Made by a program: the position numbers and the translations under genes. The notes under the pieces were generated by a model. That model saw nothing but the letters and a program-made list of their open reading frames with translations. It had not been told where the DNA came from and ran no database searches. Shown piece by piece: positions 39,662 through 47,735 of a DNA stretch of 64,000 bases; position 1 is the stretch's first letter, and each line of letters starts with the position of its first letter. Source of the stretch: CAYZJV01 sp049310885 (GTDB lineage Bacteria > Spirochaetota > Spirochaetia > Sphaerochaetales > Sphaerochaetaceae); contig NZ_JBMDYO010000003.1 in NCBI RefSeq assembly GCF_049310885.1, forward strand, positions 298,282 to 362,281. Reading direction: 5' to 3'.

Positions 39662-40360
39662 TTATTTCCTGCTTTGTAGCAAGGCGGTAGTCCTTTTTTT
39701 ATCTTCGGGGGAGACTCGTTTAGAGTCCCTTATCTTCTGGCCAGCCATACGAAGGGTTTCTATATCCATGGTAGTGGTTCCAAACCACGTTAATACTACT
39801 GAAGGTGAGACCGTAAAGGCGGTGGCAATTGCCCAGGCTACAGCCATTCTTATGTAGTAATGGTCTCTTTTAACCTGTTCCAGCAACGCCAAATTATCCT
39901 CTATCCAGTTTGGTGTCATAAAGTGGTTCAATATAAGCACGATGGCGAATCGGCAAGCATAGGGACGCTTATCATGTAGATGCCTTCTTATGAAGTCCCG
40001 GTAAATTGTCGGATACTTAGCTGTTTCCTTTAGCGTGGATGACAGACTGTCACAAAGTGCCCAGTTGTCGAGGTGGTCGAGCATACGCTCCAATAGTACG
40101 AGCCGCTCTTCTTCTTCGATAGTTGCATAGGCAAGTGCCAGGAATCGGACCAATTTCTCTTCGTGGTATTGGTCTTCAGTAGGATCGCCAAGGGTTTGGG
40201 GATTCCATCGGTTGGATTTGGCTAGTTCCTTTGCGATAGACCGAATTGAGCCCATACGGACTCCCAAAAGAGGTTTTCCATCAGGTATCAACCGTTGTGT
40301 GAATTCGCGGTATTCCGGTTCAGCTAATTGAAGCAGCCGATCAGATAAGGATCTGTCCAT
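39662..40360 (-). CDS. DNA alkylation repair protein (AlkD-like)
   Basis: A 232-residue all-helical HEAT-like protein of the AlkD/AlkC class, which excises alkylated bases. The block LLERMLDHLDNWALCDSLSS and the RRHLHDKRPYACRFAIV segment match the family. The start at 40360 lies 5 bases after the cysK stop; the long upstream reading overlaps cysK in another frame and is rejected. It is probably cotranscribed with cysK, with no functional link evident. The substrate range is unknown. Confidence 0.85.
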   Translation of the reverse strand: MDRSLSDRLLQLAEPEYREFTQRLIPDGKPLLGVRMGSIRSIAKELAKSNRWNPQTLGDPTEDQYHEEKLVRFLALAYATIEEEERLVLLERMLDHLDNWALCDSLSSTLKETAKYPTIYRDFIRRHLHDKRPYACRFAIVLILNHFMTPNWIEDNLALLEQVKRDHYYIRMAVAWAIATAFTVSPSVVLTWFGTTTMDIETLRMAGQKIRDSKRVSPEDKKRTTALLQSRK

Positions 40361-40364
40361 GATT

Positions 40365-41297
40365 TCACTCGTTGAAGAGAGGGGTAGAGAGGTAGCGATC
40401 ACCGCTATCTGGGAGTACGACGACAATGGTCTTTCCCTGATATTCCGCTTTTTGTGCCAACTTGACGGCGGCGGCAAGGGCAGCTCCAGATGAGATTCCA
40501 GCGAAGATTCCTTCACTCTTTGCCAGTTCTCTTCCCATCGTGAATGCATCATCATTCTCAATGGTAATTATCTCATCGTAGATTGCTGTATTGAGCGTAT
40601 CTGGAATGAAACCTGCACCTATTCCCTGGATCTTATGGGGACCGGGTGTTCCTTTGCTCAACACAGGAGACCCGCTCGGCTCAACTGCAATAATCCGAAT
40701 GGTCGCCTTTTGCTGTTTGAGATACTTTCCGGCTCCAGAAATGGTGCCACCGGTTCCAACACCAGCAACAAGAACATCAATTGTTCCATCGGTATCTTCC
40801 CAAATTTCAACACCCGTAGTTTTTTCATGGACACCCGGATTGGCCATATTCGTAAATTGACTGGGGATGAAAGCTTTTTTAAAAGTTTTAGCAAGTTCCT
40901 CAGCTTTTTCCATTGCCCCTCTCATACCTTTGCTTCCTTCAGTCAATACAACCTCTGCCCCATAGGCTTTAAGTAGATTCTGCCTCTCCACACTCATTGT
41001 ATCGGGCATGGTTAATATGACTTGGTACCCACGTGCCGCTCCCATCATGGCGAGTCCAATGCCCGTGTTTCCGCTCGTCGGTTCTACAATTGTCGACCCC
41101 TGAGTGAGCAATCCTTTCGCTTCAGCATCCTCAACCATAGCCTTCGCTACGCGGTCTTTTACGCTACCAGCAGGATTGTATGATTCCAATTTAGCCAAAA
41201 GGCGTGCTTTCAGATGGTATCGTTCACTGAAATTCGGCAGTTCAACCAAGGGTGTCTTTCCCACCAGTTGAGTGATGTCCTTATATATCTTTGACAT
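40365..41297 (-). CDS. cysK: Cysteine synthase A (O-acetylserine sulfhydrylase)
   Basis: A 310-residue PLP enzyme making cysteine from O-acetylserine and sulfide. The PLP lysine is in NPAGSVKDRVA, the substrate loop in EPTSGNTGIGLA, the phosphate loop in GVGTGGTISG and the C-terminal GISSGAAL is intact. The motif before the PLP loop and the length fit CysK better than CysM or cystathionine beta-synthase. It has a strong promoter and an AGGAG site. No serine acetyltransferase lies nearby. Confidence 0.95.
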   Translation of the reverse strand: MSKIYKDITQLVGKTPLVELPNFSERYHLKARLLAKLESYNPAGSVKDRVAKAMVEDAEAKGLLTQGSTIVEPTSGNTGIGLAMMGAARGYQVILTMPDTMSVERQNLLKAYGAEVVLTEGSKGMRGAMEKAEELAKTFKKAFIPSQFTNMANPGVHEKTTGVEIWEDTDGTIDVLVAGVGTGGTISGAGKYLKQQKATIRIIAVEPSGSPVLSKGTPGPHKIQGIGAGFIPDTLNTAIYDEIITIENDDAFTMGRELAKSEGIFAGISSGAALAAAVKLAQKAEYQGKTIVVVLPDSGDRYLSTPLFNE

Positions 41298-41341
41298 GCA
41301 TGTTCTCCTTTTATACCATAGTAAACATATATGATAAGTAT

Positions 41342-41371
41342 ATTATACTGCTATGGCATGCCAATGGTCAA
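41342..41371 (-). promoter_or_regulatory. cysK promoter with palindromic spacer
   Basis: Minus-strand TTGACC (41366-41371), 18 bases and perfect TATAAT (41342-41347). The 10-bp palindrome TGGCATGCCA (41354-41363) lies in the spacer and may be a regulator site, for example for sulfur control (inferred). Confidence 0.65.
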
Positions 41372-41390
41372 GGTATGGTTTCTTCTATGT

Positions 41391-41423
41391 AAAAATAAAA
41401 CCGCTGCGGATAACCACAGCGGT
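41391..41423 (-). terminator. Terminator after the FKBP gene
   Basis: ACCGCTG / CAGCGGT (41400-41406 with 41417-41423) is followed on the minus strand by TTTTATTTTT. Confidence 0.8.
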
Positions 41424-41448
41424 CAGAACATGCACGAGAGGAGAGACG

Positions 41449-42534
41449 TTATTCGGTTACGATATCGTGTAGCTCAACATCAAAGATCAGAAGGGTATTA
41501 GGAGGAATGGTCTCAGTTCCCATTTCCGTGTAGGCCAAGTCAGGGTGGACATAGAAGCGATAATGACTACCTATGGGCATGAGCTTCACACCCTCCTTAA
41601 ATCCGGGGATGAGGTTTCCCAAAGTAAATACTGAAGGTGTGCCACGGCTGTAGGAGCTATCTCCGGTTGAACCATCGAGAAAGGTGATCATGTAATCGAG
41701 CTCGACGGTGTCTTCATCGGTTGGGTATGCACCGTCACCTTCGCTGACTACCTTATATTGCAGGCCACTATCGGTAGTGAGGACTCCCTCTTCAAGAGCA
41801 TTGTCTGCAAGGAAAGCCTCAGCATCAGCAAGATTTTGCTCGGCATACTCGGCAACCTGTGCTTCGTAGTCAGCCATTAATTTCTGCTGATATGCGGTGA
41901 AAAGGGCATCGATCTCCTCATCGGTATAATCGAGAACCACGTCGTTGAATGCATCCAAGACACCATTATGGAAGTTTTCGATCTTTACTAGGATTCCCTG
42001 ACTCTGTAGATTGTACTGCACGACATATCCGTATCCATAACTGAACATCTCATAGTAGGAGCTCATTTCTCCGATAGGTTCGATATCATTAGCCTCTAAC
42101 TCTTCTTGTGTAATCTTGCCATCGATAAAGCTCTGATACTTGGCGAACAACTCATTGATCTGTTGCTCGGTAATGGCTGGATCGACATACTGGAAGAAAT
42201 CTGTAGAACCCGCTATGAAATTCTCGGGTATTAGATTGATATCCTGGGCAAGGATACCGGATGCCATCAAGTGACCATAAACATAACTGAATTTCTCTTC
42301 GATCTGGGGATCATCCGCAGTAATAGCAGGAGCACTGTCGATCACCAAGGTCTCTTCAGTGACCGGCTCTTGTTCTACCGGCTCTGAGACAACGGTGGTT
42401 TCACTTTGCTCAACTGGAGTAGTCTCCACAGGTGCTTCGGAAACGGTTTCAGGTGCCTCGCTCTTCGTTGCTGTACAAGAAACTATGACCAAACTGGCAA
42501 TAAGCAGTAAGGCTATCAATGCTGTTTTCTTCAT
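41449..42534 (-). CDS. FKBP-type peptidyl-prolyl isomerase lipoprotein
   Basis: A 361-residue lipoprotein. The signal ends in LVIVSC, followed by an acidic Thr/Val/Pro/Glu-rich tether (to about 75) and an FKBP_N-type helical dimerisation region (about 80-250). The C-terminal FKBP domain has DSGLQYKVVSEGDG, VELDYMITFLDG, FTLGNLIPGFKEGVKLMPIG and the IPPNTLLIFDVEL end. It is the Mip/FkpA plan and would help fold outer-membrane or periplasmic proteins. The start at 42534 has AAGGAG upstream; the reading from 42576 lacks one. It is transcribed alone and followed by a terminator. Confidence 0.92.
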   Translation of the reverse strand: MKKTALIALLLIASLVIVSCTATKSEAPETVSEAPVETTPVEQSETTVVSEPVEQEPVTEETLVIDSAPAITADDPQIEEKFSYVYGHLMASGILAQDINLIPENFIAGSTDFFQYVDPAITEQQINELFAKYQSFIDGKITQEELEANDIEPIGEMSSYYEMFSYGYGYVVQYNLQSQGILVKIENFHNGVLDAFNDVVLDYTDEEIDALFTAYQQKLMADYEAQVAEYAEQNLADAEAFLADNALEEGVLTTDSGLQYKVVSEGDGAYPTDEDTVELDYMITFLDGSTGDSSYSRGTPSVFTLGNLIPGFKEGVKLMPIGSHYRFYVHPDLAYTEMGTETIPPNTLLIFDVELHDIVTE

Positions 42535-42659
42535 GAATCGATACTCCTTGGAACATGGTTTTTCAATTTTCAACATTCTCCCAATATCAACCTATATCGC
42601 GCGATAGTCAACCGTTACCAACACTTGAGGTGGTGAAGATTGGGTAAAGTCGCGTGGGT

Positions 42660-43679
42660 TCATAATAAATTGTCGAGGATAGGAATGTCGAATGAGCGGA
42701 TAAAGGATCGTAGTTCCCTTTTCGTTTGTACCATAATCTTTTCGATCACCGATTTCACCATGGTTACAGTCGTATCCTCACGTTTTGGTATTTCGACAGC
42801 AGTGCTGTCCCTTGAATAGGCTTCCCGCTCATCTTTGCTTGCCATGAATTGTTCGAAATTCCATGCATCCACATCATAGGACGATTCCAATCTCTTCTCT
42901 TCATCATCAGGTAGCTGTGGAAAGAAATCTATCTCTGTAAGCTCTTCGACATCATCAATGCTTGTTGCAAACCTCTGTAGTCTCCTATCGGATCCTTCGT
43001 TGGGGAGAATGAATCCAATAGCTTTTTTCTCTGGCTCTACATAGTCGAGAACTACCTTGTAGTAAGCATTTGGAATCGAAACACCGTTATCTCCAATACT
43101 ATCGTACGGACCATCGGTCAAGACTGGACCGGTTACCACATATATGGAACCTTCGGTTGCTGCGAAGGTTCTGATGGTTGCCTCCAGATCTGCCCAGATT
43201 CCCCGATTGAATGATGGGTCTTGTGGGCTCATGTTACTCATATAGAATGAATCTCCCATAGATTCCTCGCTCCAGGGAAGGTCGGCAGCTGGTACAAGAT
43301 GGCCACGGTCATAACCCGATCCCCGATAATCGTCCAGTTCTGCTGAACCGCTCTTGATTGATGGGTCGCTACGGAAATTGTCCTTTCGCTCATGAATCCC
43401 GTACACTTCATCGCGGGTCAACTCATACGCTACCCAACGTGCCTGCTCATGATCCTCATCGTACATCAGGGCGAAACCGGTGTGGAAAGTAAGCACATCA
43501 CCTTCTTCCAACAGGGGTATCTCCATGCCGGCGACAGCTCCACTTTGGCCTCCATCACCATAGTATTCTTCAACCGATGGGGTGACCATCCAGAGGACGA
43601 TGTATGCGATTGCTAGAATTGCAATGAGTATAAGTAGTCGTTTTCTTCTATTCTTGTTACGATTCGATCGTCTAGCCAT
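42660..43679 (-). CDS. Membrane-anchored DNA/RNA non-specific endonuclease (NUC1 family)
   Basis: A 339-residue protein with a very basic N-terminus, one transmembrane anchor (about 15-33) and an extracytoplasmic beta-beta-alpha-Me nuclease. The catalytic DRGHLVPAAD and the metal-binding Asn in SNMSPQDPSFNRG are intact. It resembles EndA/NUC1 enzymes used for DNA degradation or uptake. The start at 43679 removes a spurious N-terminal extension. The C-terminal 90 residues are charged and have no recognised domain. It is divergent from the TM2 gene. Confidence 0.9.
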   Translation of the reverse strand: MARRSNRNKNRRKRLLILIAILAIAYIVLWMVTPSVEEYYGDGGQSGAVAGMEIPLLEEGDVLTFHTGFALMYDEDHEQARWVAYELTRDEVYGIHERKDNFRSDPSIKSGSAELDDYRGSGYDRGHLVPAADLPWSEESMGDSFYMSNMSPQDPSFNRGIWADLEATIRTFAATEGSIYVVTGPVLTDGPYDSIGDNGVSIPNAYYKVVLDYVEPEKKAIGFILPNEGSDRRLQRFATSIDDVEELTEIDFFPQLPDDEEKRLESSYDVDAWNFEQFMASKDEREAYSRDSTAVEIPKREDTTVTMVKSVIEKIMVQTKRELRSFIRSFDIPILDNLL

Positions 43680-43775
43680 GCATTCCGCCTTATGTGTGGA
43701 TTTTGTGTATATGTTAAACAAACCGTTGGAAAGCAATAATGTTACAGGTATAGTACTAAGATAGAGGAGGTTTCT

Positions 43776-44105
43776 ATGGAAGATACCTATAGAAGAGAAA
43801 ATGAGAAATATTGTTATTCCTGTGGAAAGATCATTTCTGCAAGAGCTGAGATCTGTCCACATTGTGGTGTACGTATTGGCTCAAGTGGAACTCCTTTCGT
43901 GGAAGAACACAGGATATGGTTAATTGTTCTCTTGCTTTGCATATTTGTCGGTCCCTTGGGTCTTCACCGATTCTTTGTCGGTAAAGTCGGAACCGGCTTG
44001 TTAATGCTTTTTACTCTTGGAGGATTAGGAATCTGGGTCATCGTGGACCTTATTCTCATCGTTACCGGGAACTTCACCGATAACGAGGGACAGAGGGTTT
44101 TTTAG
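43776..44105 (+). CDS. TM2 domain protein with zinc ribbon
   Basis: A 109-residue protein. The N-terminal zinc ribbon CYSCGKIISARAEICPHCG (four cysteines) is followed by a TM2 domain: two hydrophobic segments joined by GPLGLHRFFVGKVGTG, with the typical DRF-like turn as HRF. GAGGAGG precedes the ATG. The 3' end overlaps the convergent CPBP gene by 32 bases. TM2 proteins have no settled function; the zinc ribbon suggests a protein or nucleic-acid contact. Confidence 0.9.
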   Translation: MEDTYRRENEKYCYSCGKIISARAEICPHCGVRIGSSGTPFVEEHRIWLIVLLLCIFVGPLGLHRFFVGKVGTGLLMLFTLGGLGIWVIVDLILIVTGNFTDNEGQRVF

Positions 44106-44961
44106 GTCCAATACGATTACCGTAACGGATGATTATGGTCGAGCATAAAAGCAAGACTGTGATATCCAGCCACACCAAGGGGTCCTGCTGCAAGAACCAT
44201 GGATCACTGACCAATGATGAACCACTATAATTAATCACAAGGACGAGAAATAGGTTATTCGCAATATGTGCGCCGAATGCGGCTTCACTGCCTTGGTGTA
44301 TGCGAACCATTTCCATGAATAGGAATCCGCTAAGGAAATAGTAGAGAAGTACGGAGAGTACATTACTCGATCCCTGGATTTCTGCGTTTGTAAGGTGGGC
44401 TAGGGTGAACACTATTCCTGAGACCACTGCCATGATCCAATACCGTTTTACCCGCTGTTCCATAATTCGCCATAAGGTAATACGGAAAAGCAACTCTTCG
44501 GTAATACACTGGAGAGGAGTAAGTACCAATGCTAGGACCATCAGCAGGAGACGGTTCCATAGTTGGTCCGTTGTATGGAATATGATAGCTTGTGGTTCGA
44601 AGACTGCAGTCACCATGGTTGCAATGGTAAGGCCAGCGGTCCAGACAAGTAGGGAGAACCAAAACAATTCCCACCTGAAGTTGAGAGCATTGGTTACGTA
44701 TCTGAGCAGAGGGAGACCGATTGCATGGTGAACAAAAATCAGAATAGTGAAGAACAGGACGAGAAAGTTGATATGCTGGCCTACATAGATTACCCAAGGG
44801 TTCGAGCTCCATGGATTGTTTCTCGTGGCTTCCAAGAAGAGGTGTGTAGCAGCGCTTCCCACAAAAGTCCAAATCAGTTCGATAATCACAAAACTGGCAA
44901 TCCATCCAAATAGGGTGAGGCGGTTTGAGATGTTAGGATCGGCTGCCAAGCGTATTTCCAT
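44074..44961 (-). CDS. CPBP-family intramembrane metalloprotease
   Basis: A 295-residue protein with about eight membrane segments. The three CPBP motifs are present: EELLFR, FTLAHL (FxxxH) and GAHIANN (HxxxN). They form the glutamyl or metal-dependent active site of CAAX-like and bacteriocin-immunity proteases. Its substrates are unknown. There is no ribosome site; TATACT ends 6 bases before the ATG, so it is probably leaderless. It is divergent from addB across a 38-base gap and overlaps the TM2 gene at the 3' end. Confidence 0.9.
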   Translation of the reverse strand: MEIRLAADPNISNRLTLFGWIASFVIIELIWTFVGSAATHLFLEATRNNPWSSNPWVIYVGQHINFLVLFFTILIFVHHAIGLPLLRYVTNALNFRWELFWFSLLVWTAGLTIATMVTAVFEPQAIIFHTTDQLWNRLLLMVLALVLTPLQCITEELLFRITLWRIMEQRVKRYWIMAVVSGIVFTLAHLTNAEIQGSSNVLSVLLYYFLSGFLFMEMVRIHQGSEAAFGAHIANNLFLVLVINYSGSSLVSDPWFLQQDPLVWLDITVLLLCSTIIIRYGNRIGPKKPSVPRYR

Positions 44962-44963
44962 GC

Positions 44964-44998
44964 TTTGAGTATACCACCAAAGATGCTATACTTGCCAA
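44964..44998. promoter_or_regulatory. Divergent leaderless promoters of CPBP and addB
   Basis: The 38-base gap holds, for addB (+), TTTGAG (44964-44969), 17 bases, TATACT (44987-44992), ending 7 bases before the ATG at 45000. For CPBP (-) it holds TTGGCA (44993-44998), 19 bases, TATACT (44968-44973), ending 6 bases before its ATG. The two promoters occupy the same DNA. Confidence 0.6.
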
Positions 44999-44999
44999 T

Positions 45000-47735
45000 A
45001 TGATACCCTCCCCAGCCAATACTATCCGACAAACCATCCACCATAGGTTGGGACTAGAGCAATACACTTGTGTCTTTCCCACCGAAACCGCTGCTCGGTT
45101 TTGGGCTGACGACTACGTCAGAAAAAGTCCGACAGGGATTCTCCGATTGGACAAGGTCATCGCGTGGGATCGATTCAAAGCTCTTTTCCTCCCCGTTCTT
45201 GAGCAGCAGCCTGCCAATGCTATTATTCGAGGATTGTTTGCTCTCGATTTACTCAAGTCAGATGGGCAATCGGTATCATTGCAGTGGTTCAGCTATCCAA
45301 ATTTTCCAGAATCTTCAGAGAATTTATCGGGAGCAGTAGCCCGATTGCTTCCCCGCTTGGAAGAACTGCAATCATTGCGCATGAAGCGACCTGAGGCATA
45401 CGGGCGACTTCCCATAGCTTTTCGCAATGATGTAGAAAGGATCGATATGGCTTATCGCCGTTTCCTGAAAGAGCACAATCTCTTTGAACCCCAATTCCTC
45501 CACCCTTCGGTGGATCATGTTGGTCCTAGGCAACAAGGACAACGGTATGCGATTTTTTTTCCCGATGTCTGTACAGGATGGGAGGAGTTCTCTCGTATGG
45601 ATCCGTTTCCAGATTGGGTTGAGATCTATCGTTTTGATGCACCTGCCACAGATTCGACCATTGGCCTTTACTCAAACGAATTGATGGAGATGAAAGCCCT
45701 GCTCGATAAGATCGAACAATTGTTGGACAGGGGAAGTCGTTTACAGGATATCATGGTCACAGTAGGAGATACAGGTCACTGGAGACCCTATCTGACGCAT
45801 GAAGCCGCAATACGGGATATCCCGTTGAATATCGTAGAGGGGCTTTCTCCCTTGGCGTATGCCCCCGGACGCTTTTTGAAGGCTATTGCGGAGGTCCATT
45901 CCCATCGCTTTTCTCTTACTTCTATGAAAGATTTTCTTCTCGATCCCCGCTATCCATTTAAAAACAAAACCTTACTCCGTTCAGTGATTGAACGTGGTTT
46001 GCAGTATGCTATAGTCATGGGTTCGACGGGAGATGGGGATGACAGTTGGATATCTTCCTTGTCCCACCACGCTCAGCAAAACGATGGACAACTGCTCCAA
46101 TGGTATATCACCTTCAAGCGTTTGATCACCGTTGTGATGCGAGCATCGACGATATCGTCATTACTGAAGGGAATCTTTGCTTTCCAGGAATTTATGCTTG
46201 AAGAGGGCTCTTGGGATATTCTGGGCAAGCAATCGGAGGATACGACCGATGCAAGTATATATGCCTTCTGTGTCGACTATCTTAGACAAATCCAAAAAAA
46301 TCTCCAAGCCTGTGGTATGGATAGCTATAAGCGGTTATTTCCCCTGTATCTTCAATTTCTTGAACGACAGCGGTATATCCCGAAAGATCGAAAAGAGGGA
46401 ATACCTGTCTATGGGTATACGGTTTCGGTCGGGATGTGTTGTGAGCACCATTATCTGCTTGGGTGCACCGAAGAGACGACGAGACTCCAGCAAGAGGGTC
46501 TTCCATTGATTCCTGAATCGGTTTGGAAAGATGATGATGCTACAGAGATGACCGAAGATTTTCTTGAACATTATAGGATTGCCGGAGAGCACGTATATTG
46601 GTCGTGCGCACAATCGGGTTTCGGAGGTACAAGTTCCCTCGCACCCGCTTGGTTCATTGATCATGATGCGGTCGATATACGATCCTACCAAAGCTCCGAT
46701 GCTAACTATCTTGAACGTCTGGCATGGTCATCGAAGCCAGATGCTATGTGGAACGTACGCTGTCACCAACAGCGATGGTTTGCCCAAGCCCAGAAGACAG
46801 CCTATGTTCCTCCGCGTTACGATCTTGCCGAAAAAAACCCTACATTCTCACTTTGGCATCGTCTAGTTCAAGCAAAGGGAGCTCTCAGAGTGTCGAGCAC
46901 GAATTTAGATGCCTTTGTCGATTGTCCCATGAAGTGGGCTTCTCGCTATCTATTCAGCGTGGAAAAAGGCGATTATGAAATGCAATCGATAGACCATAAA
47001 CAAGTAGGGATTATCCTCCATGAGATTCTGGAAGGGTTCTTCCGTGAAGTCACAAACCTCACCCATGTATATCGTGCAGATATGGCTGGAGCCTATAAGG
47101 AAATTCTTCTTGGTTTGGCTGAGAAGGAATTTTCGGCTTATGCAGCCAGTCCAAGAGCACCAGCAAAAACAACCCTGCACTATTTGCAGGAGAGGTATAC
47201 CCAGCAATTGTTGGCTATAGTCCAGGCTGAAGCGAAGCAATTCGAAGATTTTGTCAGCGAGGCATTCGAGCAAAAATTAGAACAAACATATCCACAGTCT
47301 TCATATACTTTAGAAGGACGAGTGGATCGGATTATGGTCTGCACTCATGAGGATGGCTCAAAGACAGTAGCAGTAGTAGACTATAAGAAGAACCTATCGG
47401 ATCGCAAGAGCGATTATGACGATTTTTCTGAGGCTATTCCCTCTCACCAGTTACCCATCTACGCAAAATTGATACATGATACCGCAGATAATCCCAATGA
47501 GGAAAAGGTCGTCGGGGTAGCGGCATTCTATGATATCGGTAAGGGGTCCTATAGGGTTATTTGGAAAGACGGTGAGGATGAAAAGCGGGAGGGAATGATC
47601 GCCCTGGTCGAATCCAAGATAGAGCAAATGGTACAGTCCTTGCAGGAGGGGTATCTTGGTACTACCGACTCACACGAACCTTGTACTCGTTGCGATTATC
47701 GCCAGATTTGTCGGAGGAGGTATGCACTCATATGA
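45000..47735 (+). CDS. addB: AddB-like subunit, PD-(D/E)XK nuclease of the AddAB recombination complex
   Basis: A 911-residue protein pairing with AddA in double-strand-break resection. The C-terminal RecB-family nuclease shows GIILHEILEG, LEGRVDRI and AVVDYKK. A cysteine in FVDCPMKWASRYLF plus CTRCDYRQIC gives the four-Cys pattern of an AddB Fe-S cluster. No Walker A motif is seen in the N-terminal helicase-like half, so only AddA should hydrolyse ATP. Its stop overlaps the addA start by 4 bases. There is no ribosome site; the mRNA start is probably leaderless. Confidence 0.85.
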   Translation: MIPSPANTIRQTIHHRLGLEQYTCVFPTETAARFWADDYVRKSPTGILRLDKVIAWDRFKALFLPVLEQQPANAIIRGLFALDLLKSDGQSVSLQWFSYPNFPESSENLSGAVARLLPRLEELQSLRMKRPEAYGRLPIAFRNDVERIDMAYRRFLKEHNLFEPQFLHPSVDHVGPRQQGQRYAIFFPDVCTGWEEFSRMDPFPDWVEIYRFDAPATDSTIGLYSNELMEMKALLDKIEQLLDRGSRLQDIMVTVGDTGHWRPYLTHEAAIRDIPLNIVEGLSPLAYAPGRFLKAIAEVHSHRFSLTSMKDFLLDPRYPFKNKTLLRSVIERGLQYAIVMGSTGDGDDSWISSLSHHAQQNDGQLLQWYITFKRLITVVMRASTISSLLKGIFAFQEFMLEEGSWDILGKQSEDTTDASIYAFCVDYLRQIQKNLQACGMDSYKRLFPLYLQFLERQRYIPKDRKEGIPVYGYTVSVGMCCEHHYLLGCTEETTRLQQEGLPLIPESVWKDDDATEMTEDFLEHYRIAGEHVYWSCAQSGFGGTSSLAPAWFIDHDAVDIRSYQSSDANYLERLAWSSKPDAMWNVRCHQQRWFAQAQKTAYVPPRYDLAEKNPTFSLWHRLVQAKGALRVSSTNLDAFVDCPMKWASRYLFSVEKGDYEMQSIDHKQVGIILHEILEGFFREVTNLTHVYRADMAGAYKEILLGLAEKEFSAYAASPRAPAKTTLHYLQERYTQQLLAIVQAEAKQFEDFVSEAFEQKLEQTYPQSSYTLEGRVDRIMVCTHEDGSKTVAVVDYKKNLSDRKSDYDDFSEAIPSHQLPIYAKLIHDTADNPNEEKVVGVAAFYDIGKGSYRVIWKDGEDEKREGMIALVESKIEQMVQSLQEGYLGTTDSHEPCTRCDYRQICRRRYALI

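Noticed and set aside
40361..40561. N-terminal extension of the DNA alkylation repair gene
   Set aside because: These codons overlap the 3' end of cysK in another frame; the AlkD-like protein begins naturally at 40360.
44363..44905. 180-codon minus-strand frame inside the CPBP gene
   Set aside because: It is an alternative frame of a gene with all three CPBP motifs in the main frame; no start signal.
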